A DNA stretch of 42,474 nt, from positions 1-42,474 of the forward strand of contig JBFGNS010000014.1 of NCBI GenBank assembly GCA_041574955.1. The letters are read 5' to 3'. Numbering within the stretch: the first letter of the stretch is position 1; every line of letters begins with the position of its first letter. Below are positions 33,648 through 41,353 of the stretch, one piece after another. The DNA comes from CALZJC01 sp041574955. GTDB taxonomy: Bacteria > Acidobacteriota > Thermoanaerobaculia > Multivoradales > JAHEKO01. The translations under genes and the position numbers were made by a program. The notes beneath the pieces were generated by a model. It ran no database searches. It saw only the letters and a program-made list of their open reading frames with translations, and was not told the origin of the DNA.

Positions 33648-34414
33648 TGGGCAAGCTTCGCGCCGCAGGGCGGCTTCTGGCCATCGGGGCGGTGACCGGC
33701 TTCTACTACGCGCTGGTGACGTTCGGCGGGCTCGCCGGCCGCCTCCGCACCGAGCTCGGCCTGCGCTGCCGCGACTTCTGCCTCCGCAACTGGTCGCGGG
33801 CGCTACTGCGGCTGATGGGGGCGCGGGTGAGCGTGCGCGGCGCGCCGCCGTCGCCGCCGTTCATGCTGGTGTCGAACCACCTGAGCTACGTCGACGTGCT
33901 GGTGCTGGCGAGCCGCGTCAGCCCGGTGTTCCTGGCCAAGTCCGAGGTGGCGGGGTGGCCGCTGGTGGGAGCGCTGTGCCGCTCGGTCGGTACCCTGTTC
34001 GTCGACCGCCGCAACCGGCGCGACCTGCCGCGAGTGCTGGCGGCCATCGATCGCGCCCTCGAGCGCGGCCAGGGGGTGGTGGTGTTCCCCGAGGGCACCA
34101 GCACGCCGGGGCGCGAGGTCGGGCCGTTCCACCCCGGCCTGCTGGCGGGCGCGGCGAAGGGCGGCCGCCCGGTGTCGTGGGCGAGTCTGAGCTACGCCAC
34201 CGACGACCCGTCGGCCCCGGCCCACGAAACGGTCTGCTGGTGGGGCGAGATGACCTTTCCCGACCATCTGTTCGACCTGCTCTCCTTGCCGGGGTTCCGG
34301 GTCAGCGTGGTGTTCGGCGAGCGGACGATCCGGGAGACCGACCGCAAGGCGCTGGCGGCGCGGCTGCGGCAGGCGGTGGCCGGCGGCTTCGAGCCGGTCG
34401 TGGCGGCGGGGTGA
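33647..34414 (+). CDS. plsC: 1-acylglycerol-3-phosphate/lyso-ornithine-lipid acyltransferase
   Basis: A PlsC-family protein of 255 residues. The catalytic HX4D motif is NHLSYVD (His78, Asp83), and FPEGTST (Glu149-Gly150-Thr151) is the phosphate-binding motif. RNRRDL with an adjacent VGTLFVDR supplies the third conserved block. A hydrophobic N-terminal helix (LLAIGAVTGFYYALVTF) anchors it to the inner membrane. OlsA, the O-acyltransferase of ornithine-lipid synthesis, belongs to this family, and the OlsB-like gene ends 39 bp upstream. It may therefore acylate the hydroxy group of a lyso-aminolipid. Phospholipid synthesis is the other possibility. Its TGA overlaps the GTG of the fusion gene. 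Confidence 0.88.
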   Translation: MGKLRAAGRLLAIGAVTGFYYALVTFGGLAGRLRTELGLRCRDFCLRNWSRALLRLMGARVSVRGAPPSPPFMLVSNHLSYVDVLVLASRVSPVFLAKSEVAGWPLVGALCRSVGTLFVDRRNRRDLPRVLAAIDRALERGQGVVVFPEGTSTPGREVGPFHPGLLAGAAKGGRPVSWASLSYATDDPSAPAHETVCWWGEMTFPDHLFDLLSLPGFRVSVVFGERTIRETDRKALAARLRQAVAGGFEPVVAAG

Positions 34415-37041
34415 CGCGGCGCGCCCAACGGCGCACGGCGCTGGCGCTGGTCGGCGCCTATCTGGTGCTGCTCGCCGCCTCGCACGCGGTCCGCCGGCCC
34501 GATCCGCCGCCGCCCGAGCTGGCGGTGGCCAACCTGACCCCGCCGGACGGCGGCGCCGGCGAAGCGCTGGTCGCCTGGCGCGTCTGGCGGCCGCCGGTCG
34601 GCGCCGGCGAGGCGATCCCGGTCCTGCTGCTCCACGGCAGCCCGGGCTCGAGCGCCGACTTCCTCGGGCTCGGTCCGCTGCTGGCCGGGGAGAGGACCGC
34701 GCTGGCACCCGATCTGCCCGGCTTTGGCCACTCCCAGAAGCGGGTGCCCGACTACTCGATCGCCGCCCACGCCGGCTACGCGCTGGCGCTGCTCGACCGT
34801 CTGGGGATCGATCGCGCCCACCTGGTCGGGTTCAGCATGGGAGGCGGCGTCGGCATCCTGGCGGCCGGCCGGCAGCCGCAGCGCGTCGCTTCGCTGACCC
34901 TGCTGTCGGCGATCGGTGTCCAGGAGCTCGAGCTGCTGGGCAGCTACGGCCTCAACCATGCCGTCCATGGCCTGCAGCTCGCGGCGCTCGCGACGCTGCA
35001 CGAGGCGACGCCGCATTTCGGGCTGCTCGACGGCTTCCCGCTCGACGTCGCCTATGCGCGCAACTTCTACGACACCGATCAGCGGCCGTTGCGCCCGGCG
35101 CTCGCCTCTCTCGACATGCCGGTGCTGGTGCTGCACGGCGCCCGCGACCCGCTGGTGCCGGCGGCGGCGGCCCGAGAGCACCACCGGCTGGTGCCCCACA
35201 GCGAGCTGGTGATGCTCGATGCCAGCCATTTCGCCATCTTCCGGCGGCCGGCGCTGCTGGCCGGGCCTCTGAGCCGGTTTCTCGAGCGGGTGGACCGCGG
35301 CGAGGCGCGTCGCCGCAGCGATGCCGAGCCGGCGCGGCTGGCGGCTGCCGGTCGGCCGTTTGACCCGTCGCAGGTGCCGGCCGCCAGCGGGCTGTCGCTG
35401 GCGCTGCTGTGTGCCCTGATCGCGCTCGCCACCCTGGCCAGCGAGGACGCCACCTCGATCGCCACCGGGCTGCTGGTGGCGCAGGGGCGGATCGGCTTCG
35501 TGGCCGGCAGCGCCGCCTGCGCCGCCGGTATCCTGCTGGGCGATCTCGGCATCTGGGCAGCCGGACGCTTCCTCGGCCGCCCCTGGCTGCGGCGGGCGCC
35601 GTTGAAGTGGATGATCTCGCCCGACTCGCTGGCGCGCAGCGCCACCTGGTTCGAGCGCCGCGGCCCGGCGGTGATCACCCTCAGCCGGTTCCTGCCCGGC
35701 ACCCGGGTCGCCACCTACTTCGTCGCCGGACTGCTCGACACCGGCTTCTGGCGGTTCCTGCTCTTCTTCACCGCGGCGGTGGCGGTCTGGACGCCGCTGG
35801 TGGTCGGGCTGAGCGCCTGGCTGGGCGTGCGGTTGCTGCCGGCGTTCGAGCTGTTCGAGCGCTGGGCCCTGCCGGCGGCCGCCGGCCTGGCGGTGGCGGC
35901 GTGGCTGGTGCTCGGGCTGGCGCGCCGGCTGGCCACCGCCCGCGGCCGGCGGCTGCTGCTGGGCGCCGTCCGGCGCAAGCTCGAGTGGGAGTTCTGGCCG
36001 TGGTGGGCGATCTACCTGCCGCTGTTGCCGTGGATCGCGTGGCTGGGGCTCCGCCACCGGAGCCTGACCGTGTTCACCGCCGCCAACCCGGGCATCGAGC
36101 TCGGCGGCTTCGCCGGCGAATCGAAGGCCGCCATCCTCGACGCCGTGCCGTCCCGCTGGCTGCCGCCCTGGCTGCGGCTCGCCGCCGGCACGCCGCCGCA
36201 CGAGCGCCGGCAGGCGGTCGACCGGTTCCTCGCCCGGCACCAGCTGGCGCCGCCGGTGGTGCTCAAGCCGGACGTCGGCGAGCGCGGCGAGGGGGTGCGC
36301 GTGCTGCGCTCGGCCGAGGCGCTGGCCGAGGCGGTCGCCGGCCTGGAGCGCGACAGCCTGCTCCAGGCGTACGTGGCGGGCCCGGAGCTGGGGGTCTTCT
36401 GGTTCCGCCACCCGGGCTCACGGCGCGGCCGGATCTTCTCGATCACCGAGAAGCGGCTGCCGGCGGTGACGGGCGACGGCGAGTCGAAGCTCGAGCAGCT
36501 GATCCTGGCCGACGAGCGGGCGATGCGGATGGCGCCGACCCACTTCGCCCACCTGGCCGGCCGGCTGACCGAGGTGCCGGCGGCGGGAGAGCAGGTGGCG
36601 CTGGTCGAGGTCGGCACCCACCGGCTGGGAGCGGTGTTCCTCGACGGCGCCCGCTTCCACACCCCCGAGCTGGCGGCGGCGGTCGGCGAGATCGCGCTGG
36701 CGGTGCCCGGCTTCTACTTCGGGCGGTTCGACCTGCGGGCGCCGTCGTGGGAGGCGTTCTCGCGCGGCGAGGGGCTGCGCGTGATCGAGCTCAACGGGGT
36801 CACCTCCGAGGCGACCCACATCTACGACCCGGCCAACTCGTACCGCGATGCCCTGCGCGTGCTGCGGCGGCAGTGGCGGCTGGCGTTCGAGATCGGCGCC
36901 GCCAACCGCGCCCGTGGGGTGCGGCCGGCGCCGCTGGCGGTGCTCGTGCGGCGGGCGGTCCGACACCTGCTGCGGCCGGCGGCGCCCCGCCGGCGGGCGC
37001 ATACAATGGCGCCACCCGAGCGGACCCCGGAAGGCGGATGA
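34411..37041 (+). CDS. Alpha/beta-hydrolase + DedA + ATP-grasp trifunctional membrane fusion
   Basis: GTG 34411 overlaps the PlsC stop; 876 residues. An N-terminal hydrophobic helix is followed by an alpha/beta-hydrolase (about 40-300) with oxyanion motif HGSPGSS (75-81), nucleophile GFSMGG (Ser142), Asp246 in HGARDP and His273 in DASHF. A DedA/SNARE-associated membrane domain (about 325-490) has SEDATSI (344-349) and the family motif SRFLPGTRVATYFVAG (425-440). A membrane-linked ATP-grasp domain (about 540-850) opens with WPWWAIYLPLLPWIAW and FTAANPGIELGGFAGESK. It has Lys619 (VVLKPDVGERGEGV) and metal ligands Glu793 and Asn795 (IELNGVTSEA). DedA proteins move or flip lipids, while hydrolase and ATP-grasp could cut and ligate a head group or acyl. 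The combined reaction is unknown. Confidence 0.85.
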   Translation: MTRRAQRRTALALVGAYLVLLAASHAVRRPDPPPPELAVANLTPPDGGAGEALVAWRVWRPPVGAGEAIPVLLLHGSPGSSADFLGLGPLLAGERTALAPDLPGFGHSQKRVPDYSIAAHAGYALALLDRLGIDRAHLVGFSMGGGVGILAAGRQPQRVASLTLLSAIGVQELELLGSYGLNHAVHGLQLAALATLHEATPHFGLLDGFPLDVAYARNFYDTDQRPLRPALASLDMPVLVLHGARDPLVPAAAAREHHRLVPHSELVMLDASHFAIFRRPALLAGPLSRFLERVDRGEARRRSDAEPARLAAAGRPFDPSQVPAASGLSLALLCALIALATLASEDATSIATGLLVAQGRIGFVAGSAACAAGILLGDLGIWAAGRFLGRPWLRRAPLKWMISPDSLARSATWFERRGPAVITLSRFLPGTRVATYFVAGLLDTGFWRFLLFFTAAVAVWTPLVVGLSAWLGVRLLPAFELFERWALPAAAGLAVAAWLVLGLARRLATARGRRLLLGAVRRKLEWEFWPWWAIYLPLLPWIAWLGLRHRSLTVFTAANPGIELGGFAGESKAAILDAVPSRWLPPWLRLAAGTPPHERRQAVDRFLARHQLAPPVVLKPDVGERGEGVRVLRSAEALAEAVAGLERDSLLQAYVAGPELGVFWFRHPGSRRGRIFSITEKRLPAVTGDGESKLEQLILADERAMRMAPTHFAHLAGRLTEVPAAGEQVALVEVGTHRLGAVFLDGARFHTPELAAAVGEIALAVPGFYFGRFDLRAPSWEAFSRGEGLRVIELNGVTSEATHIYDPANSYRDALRVLRRQWRLAFEIGAANRARGVRPAPLAVLVRRAVRHLLRPAAPRRRAHTMAPPERTPEGG
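37002..37007 (+). promoter_or_regulatory. Candidate internal -10 element
   Basis: TACAAT lies inside the end of the fusion gene, 30 bases before ATG 37038, and is an AT-rich island in very GC-rich sequence. It could start a shorter transcript for the downstream redox genes. No -35 can be assigned and the coding role is sufficient to explain it. Confidence 0.25.
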
Positions 37042-37304
37042 GCGAGAGCGTGGCGAGCTGGCTGGTGACCGCGGGCGGCGTCTACGCCGTCTGCGGGCTG
37101 GTGTTCGCGGCCGCCTTCGTGACCCGCGGCGCCGGCGCCGTCGACCCGCGGGCGCGGCGCGGGAGCTGGGGCTTCCGGCTGGCGATCCTGCCGGGGGTGG
37201 CGGCGCTGTGGCCGCTGCTCGCCGGCCGCTGGGTGCGCCGGCGGCCGCCGCCCGAGGAGCGCAACGCGCACCGGCAGAGCGCCGGACGGGAGGCCGGCGG
37301 GTGA
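37038..37304 (+). CDS. Small membrane protein (88 aa), unknown
   Basis: I do not recognise this 88-residue protein. It has two hydrophobic segments (SWLVTAGGVYAVCGLVFAAAFV and FRLAILPGVAALWPLLAGRWV) joined by a basic loop (DPRARRGSWG). The charged C-terminus ends RRRPPPEERNAHR. ATG 37038 lies in the fusion stop (ATGA) and the stop overlaps the next GTG, so it is translationally coupled on both sides. It is likely an accessory subunit or assembly factor for the cytochrome/Rieske protein encoded two genes downstream. Confidence 0.65.
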   Translation: MSESVASWLVTAGGVYAVCGLVFAAAFVTRGAGAVDPRARRGSWGFRLAILPGVAALWPLLAGRWVRRRPPPEERNAHRQSAGREAGG

Positions 37305-37756
37305 TCCGCCCGCTCCGGCGCCGGCACCTGTGGCTGGTGGCCGCGGTGACCGCGATCACGGTGCCGCTCTATCTGGCGGCGCTGGCGGCGCGCCCGGCGC
37401 CGGTGCCCGCGAGCGATCTGCCGCCGGCCCTGGCTGCGCCGCCGGCGGCGTCCGGACCGGCGGTCGAGCTCACCAGCTCGCCGGTCCTCCGCGCCCGCGC
37501 GATGCAGGGCGGCCGCGCCGTCCAGCTCGAGCTCGAGGGGGCGCTCGAGAGCCCCGCGCCGCTGCTCTACTGGGTGCCCGGCGGCGAGGGGCTCGACGGC
37601 GGGCGGCTGCTCGGCGCGGTCGGCGGCGACCGGCGCCAGCGGTTCGAGCTGCCCGCGGCGGCGGACGGGCCGGGTTTCCTGGTGGTCTACAGCCTGGGCC
37701 ACGGCGCCGAGCTGGCGCGCGCGGCCTGGCCGCCGGCGGTGGGGGAGGCGCGGTGA
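37301..37756 (+). CDS. Membrane-anchored periplasmic protein (151 aa), unknown
   Basis: A 151-residue protein with an N-terminal basic stretch (VIRPLRRRH) and one transmembrane helix (LWLVAAVTAITVPLYLAALA). A Pro/Ala linker follows, then a small beta-rich domain (VELTSSPVLRARAM, AVQLELEGALESPAPLLYWVPG, RQRFELPAAADGPGFLVVYSLG). No Cys or heme-binding motif is seen. The topology suggests a periplasmic domain. It is coupled by GTGA overlaps to the small membrane protein and to the cytochrome/Rieske gene. No family could be named. Confidence 0.65.
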   Translation: MIRPLRRRHLWLVAAVTAITVPLYLAALAARPAPVPASDLPPALAAPPAASGPAVELTSSPVLRARAMQGGRAVQLELEGALESPAPLLYWVPGGEGLDGGRLLGAVGGDRRQRFELPAAADGPGFLVVYSLGHGAELARAAWPPAVGEAR

Positions 37757-38805
37757 GCCACGCCTACCGGGCGGTCGGCTGGAACCGGCAGAAGAAGCTG
37801 TACGACCTGTGGCTGGCGGTCGGCGTGGTGGCCTACCTGGCGGCGTTCGTCGGCGCCGGCGCGGTGCTGCGGCCCGCGGCCACGGTGGAGACGCTGCTGA
37901 TCCGCGCCTTCGGCACCGCCGCCTTGCTGCTGCTGCACGTGGTGCTTTCGATCGGGCCGCTGGCGCGGCTCGACCCCCGCTTCCTGCCGCTGCTCTACAA
38001 CCGCCGCCACCTCGGCGTCACCATGTTCGTCCTGGCGCTGGCGCACGGCGCGCTGTCGATCGTCCAGTTCCACGCCCTGGGCGACGTCGGGCCGCTGGTC
38101 AGCGTGCTGAGCTCGAACGGCCGTTGGGGTGAGCTGGCCTGGTTCCCGTTCCAGCCGCTCGGGCTGGCGGCGCTGGTGATCCTGTTCCTGATGGCCGCCA
38201 CCAGCCACGACTTCTGGCTCGCCAACCTCACCCCGCCGGTTTGGAAGACGCTCCACATGGGGGTGTATGCGGCCTACGGGCTGATCGTGCTGCACGTCGC
38301 GCTCGGCGTGCTGCAGGCGGAGCGGCAGCCGGTGCTGGCCGGGCTGCTCGGCGGCGGCTTCGCCTGGATCGCCGTCCTGCACCTGGTGGCCGGCTGGCGC
38401 GAGCGGCGGCTCGACCGGGAGCTCGATGGGGAGCGGGCGGGCGGCGGGCGGGAGTGGGTCGAGGTCTGCCGGGTGTCGGAGATCCCCGACAAGCGGGCGC
38501 GCATCGCCTGCCTGGGCGGCGAGCGGGTGGCGGTGTTCCGCTACGACGGCCTGATCTCGGCGGTGTCGAACGTCTGCCAGCACCAGAACGGCCCGCTCGG
38601 CGAGGGCCGCATCCTCGACGGCTGCATCACCTGCCCGTGGCACGGCTACCAGTACCGGCCGGCCGACGGCGCCTCGCCGCCACCGTTCACCGAGAAGGTG
38701 CCGACTTTCCGGGTGCGGCTGGAGGGCGATCGGGTGCTGGTCGATCCGCGCCCCAACCCGCCCGGTACCCGGGTCGAGCCGGCGCGGCTGGAGGAGGCCG
38801 GCTGA
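37753..38805 (+). CDS. Ferric-reductase-like membrane domain fused to a Rieske [2Fe-2S] domain
   Basis: The 350-residue protein has about six membrane helices (residues 18-220) in the ferric-reductase/YedZ-like style. Likely heme-ligand histidines are His62 (LLLLHVVLSIGP), those in NRRHLGVTMFVLALAHG and those in WKTLHMGVYAAYGLIVLHVALG. After a charged linker comes a Rieske domain (about 235-340) with both cluster motifs: C275-x-H277 (NVCQHQNGPLG) and C294-x2-H297 (ITCPWHGYQY). Fusion of the two puts a [2Fe-2S] centre next to a b-type membrane electron carrier. It probably passes electrons across or along the inner membrane; the partner is unknown. GTG 37753 overlaps the previous stop, and its own stop shares a base with the next ATG (TGATG). 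Confidence 0.85.
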   Translation: MSHAYRAVGWNRQKKLYDLWLAVGVVAYLAAFVGAGAVLRPAATVETLLIRAFGTAALLLLHVVLSIGPLARLDPRFLPLLYNRRHLGVTMFVLALAHGALSIVQFHALGDVGPLVSVLSSNGRWGELAWFPFQPLGLAALVILFLMAATSHDFWLANLTPPVWKTLHMGVYAAYGLIVLHVALGVLQAERQPVLAGLLGGGFAWIAVLHLVAGWRERRLDRELDGERAGGGREWVEVCRVSEIPDKRARIACLGGERVAVFRYDGLISAVSNVCQHQNGPLGEGRILDGCITCPWHGYQYRPADGASPPPFTEKVPTFRVRLEGDRVLVDPRPNPPGTRVEPARLEEAG

Positions 38806-39572
38806 TGGCGCCGGACGGCGAGTTCTACGTCGGTTACCAGCGCCGGGCGCCGGCTCGGCTGGGCCGGTTCCTGCGCGCCCTGGTCGGTGGGCTGACGATC
38901 GGCGGGCTGCTCCTGGGTGCCGCCCTGGCGGCGCTCCAGAGCCCGTTCGATCCGGGCGTCTTCGAGTTCGGCGTGGCGCGCGAGTACACCGGCGTCGTGA
39001 CCGAGCGCCCGCACCCGGTGCTGCACGTCGAGCGGCCGGGCGGCGGCTGGTCGCAGCTCTACCTGGTCGGCGCCGGCAAGCGCGGCGCCGGGCCCGACGT
39101 CGCCGGTCTCGACGGCCGCCGGGTGCGGCTCACCGGCAGCCTCATCTACCGGCAGGGACAGACCATGATCGAGCTGGCCGGGGACGGCATCGCGGCGCTC
39201 GAGCCGGCCGCGGCCGCCGGGCTGCCGGTGGCTGTCGATCTGGGCCGTCAGACGCTGCGCGGCGAGATCGTCGACAGCAAGTGCTTCCTGGGGGTGATGA
39301 AGCCCGGTCGCGGCAAGCCGCACCGCGCCTGCGCCGCGCGCTGCATCAGCGGCGGCGTACCGCCGGTGCTGCGGGTGGAGAGCGGCGACGGGGCCTACCG
39401 GCACTTCCTGCTCACCGGCGCCGCGGGCGAGGTGGTGAACCGCCAGCTGCTGGCGCTGGTGGCCGAGCCGGTCGAGGTCACCGGCCGGGTGGTGCGCAGC
39501 GGCGATCTGCTCCTGCTCGAGGCGGATCCGGCCGCCATCCGGCGTCTGGCCGGGGGCGGCGGGGGCGGCTGA
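38805..39572 (+). CDS. Membrane-anchored protein with DSKC...CAARC motif, unknown
   Basis: A 255-residue protein with one N-terminal membrane helix (FLRALVGGLTIGGLLLGAALAAL). Its first soluble half (about 50-135) has OB-like strands (EYTGVVTERPHPVLHV, GRRVRLTGSLIY). The conserved-looking block LRGEIVDSKCFLGVMKPGRG followed by KPHRACAARCISGGVPPVL holds three Cys and a His that could bind metal or heme or form a disulphide. The last part repeats an OB-like strand set (VEVTGRVVRSGDLLLLEAD). I have an impression that this motif recurs beside Rieske/cytochrome genes, but I cannot name a family. ATG 38805 is set by the TGATG overlap. It closes the operon. Confidence 0.7.
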   Translation: MAPDGEFYVGYQRRAPARLGRFLRALVGGLTIGGLLLGAALAALQSPFDPGVFEFGVAREYTGVVTERPHPVLHVERPGGGWSQLYLVGAGKRGAGPDVAGLDGRRVRLTGSLIYRQGQTMIELAGDGIAALEPAAAAGLPVAVDLGRQTLRGEIVDSKCFLGVMKPGRGKPHRACAARCISGGVPPVLRVESGDGAYRHFLLTGAAGEVVNRQLLALVAEPVEVTGRVVRSGDLLLLEADPAAIRRLAGGGGGG

Positions 39573-39610
39573 GCGCAGGCCGCACGATGGTCGCCGGCGC
39601 GAGCTTCTAG

Positions 39611-39616
39611 TAGGCT
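39611..39616 (+). promoter_or_regulatory. Candidate -10 element (TAGGCT) of the outer-membrane barrel gene
   Basis: TAGGCT ends 24 bases before GTG 39641, with GAGGAG in the expected leader. The same hexamer precedes the next two genes. No -35 consensus is visible. Confidence 0.4.
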
Positions 39617-39640
39617 CCGCGCCACGGGGACGAGGAGTCG

Positions 39641-41326
39641 GTGCGGCGAACCTCTTTAGCGCGGGCGCTGGTGTGGGGGCTCGCCGTCGCGCTGGCCGCC
39701 GCGGTCACCGCCGGCGCCGACGGCCCGGAGGCCGACGCCGGCAGCGAGGTCTTGGACGACGCCGAGCTGAGCCGCCGCGGGGCGCGCATCGGAGAGATCT
39801 CGATCCGGGTGGTGGACGTGTTCGACACCTCGGACCCGGCGGAGGACCGGCGGCTGTTCCGGCTGGTCAACCGGCTGCATCCGAAGACCCGCGAGAGCGT
39901 CATCCGGCGCCAGCTGCTGGTGGCGCCGGGCGACCCCTACCAGCCGCGGCTGCTGCGCGAGTCCGAGCGCCTGCTGCGCCGCAACCGCTACCTGCGCGAC
40001 GCCGAGATCCGGCCGGTGGGGGTGCGCCGCGACCGGGTCGACCTGGAGGTCGAGGCGCACGACGTCTGGACCCTGACCGGCGGCGTCCACTTCGCCCGCG
40101 AGGGCGGCGAGAACCAGTACCGGTTCGAGGTCCAGGACTCCAACTTCCTGGGTACCGGCAAGGACATCACCGTGAGCCACGGCAGCTCGGTCGACCGCAC
40201 CACCTCGGTGGTGCGCTACCGCGATCCCAACCTCGCCGGCAGCCGGACGCGGCTCGAGCTGTGGCTGGGCGAGAACAGCGACGGCGATCTGCGCCGCTTT
40301 GGCGTCGAGCGGCCGTTCTACTCGCTCGACAGCCGCTGGGCGGCGGGGCTGGCGGCGCGCTTCGAGGAGCGGGTCGACTCGCTGTACGATCTCGGCGAGC
40401 AGCTCACCGAGTTCCGCCACGATCGTCGGTACGTCGAGCTCTACTGGGGCCGTTCGGCTGGCCTGCGCGGGACGCGCTCGCTGCGCTGGCTGACCGGCTT
40501 GACCTACGAGCGGCGGAACTTCGCGCCGGCCACCCCCGAGCCGGCCGCCCTCAAGCCGGCTGCCGCCGGGCCACCGGCTCCTGGGCTGCCCGCCGACCGC
40601 ACGCTGGCCTACCCGTGGCTCGGCCTGGAGCTGGTCGAGGACCGGTTCATCGAGACCCGGCAGCTGGCGCGGCTGGCCCGCACCGAGGACTACAACCTGG
40701 GCCGGCGGCTGGAGCTCAGGCTGGGCTGGTCGTCGCCGAGCTGGGGCGGTGACCGCGACCTGGCGGTTGTCGAGAGCGGCTTCTCGATCGGCGCGCGGCC
40801 GAGCGAGCGCTCGCTGATGCTGGTCGAGCTGCGCGGTACCGGCCGCTGGGGGACCGACGGCTGGCAGAACCTGGTGGTGGGCGGCGAGGCCAGCCTGTTC
40901 TGGCGCAACTGGGGCGAGCACGGCCTGTTCGTGCGGCTGGCCGGCGACCTGGCGCACGAGCTCGACGGCGAGCGCCAGCTGCTGCTGGGCGGGGACAGCG
41001 GCCTGCGCGGCTATCCGCTGCGCTACCAGGACGGCGACCGCCGCCTGCTGCTGTCGGTCGAGCAGCGGTTCTACACCGACTGGCACCCGCTGCGGCTGCT
41101 GCACGTCGGCGCGGCGGTTTTCTTCGACATGGGGCGCGCCTGGTTCGCGGGTGTCGACGACCCCACCGAGCTCGGTCTGCTCCGCGACGTCGGCTTCGGC
41201 CTACGGCTCAGCCCGAGCCGCTCGGGCCGCGGCACGATGGTGCATCTCGACGTCGCCTTCCCGCTCGACGGCTCCGGCTCGATTCGCGGCGTGCAGTGGC
41301 TGGTGACCAGCCGCGAGAGCTTCTGA
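39641..41326 (+). CDS. BamA/TamA-like outer-membrane protein with POTRA domain
   Basis: The 561-residue protein has a signal peptide (RRTSLARALVWGLAVALAAAVTAGA). One POTRA-like domain follows (about 45-140: ISIRVVDVFDTSDPAEDRRLF, ESVIRRQLLVAPGDPYQPRLLRESERLLRRNRYLRDAEI). The C-terminal barrel (about 145-561) includes many alternating strands and the loop-6 motif LRGY (455-458, GGDSGLRGYPLRY), typical of Omp85 proteins (VRGF/LRGY). The chain ends in Phe, as outer-membrane barrel proteins do. One POTRA is fewer than in BamA (five) or TamA (three), so this is a smaller Omp85 member, perhaps for lipid or specific protein export. GTG 39641 has GAGGAG upstream. Confidence 0.83.
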   Translation: MRRTSLARALVWGLAVALAAAVTAGADGPEADAGSEVLDDAELSRRGARIGEISIRVVDVFDTSDPAEDRRLFRLVNRLHPKTRESVIRRQLLVAPGDPYQPRLLRESERLLRRNRYLRDAEIRPVGVRRDRVDLEVEAHDVWTLTGGVHFAREGGENQYRFEVQDSNFLGTGKDITVSHGSSVDRTTSVVRYRDPNLAGSRTRLELWLGENSDGDLRRFGVERPFYSLDSRWAAGLAARFEERVDSLYDLGEQLTEFRHDRRYVELYWGRSAGLRGTRSLRWLTGLTYERRNFAPATPEPAALKPAAAGPPAPGLPADRTLAYPWLGLELVEDRFIETRQLARLARTEDYNLGRRLELRLGWSSPSWGGDRDLAVVESGFSIGARPSERSLMLVELRGTGRWGTDGWQNLVVGGEASLFWRNWGEHGLFVRLAGDLAHELDGERQLLLGGDSGLRGYPLRYQDGDRRLLLSVEQRFYTDWHPLRLLHVGAAVFFDMGRAWFAGVDDPTELGLLRDVGFGLRLSPSRSGRGTMVHLDVAFPLDGSGSIRGVQWLVTSRESF

Positions 41327-41341
41327 GGCTGCGCCTCGCAG

Positions 41342-41347
41342 TAGGCT
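41342..41347 (+). promoter_or_regulatory. Candidate -10 element (TAGGCT) placing cheR on a leaderless transcript
   Basis: TAGGCT ends six bases before GTG 41354, so a transcript starting at the usual distance would begin at or next to the start codon. There is no ribosome site upstream of this GTG. A small GAGGC/GCCTC hairpin sits just before it. Confidence 0.45.
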
Positions 41348-41353
41348 GGCGGC

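Noticed and set aside
33253..34410. Long N-terminal extension of the hydrolase/DedA/ATP-grasp fusion
   Set aside because: It runs out of frame through the OlsB-like and PlsC-like genes, both with clear motifs. The GTGA overlap at 34411 gives a natural start.
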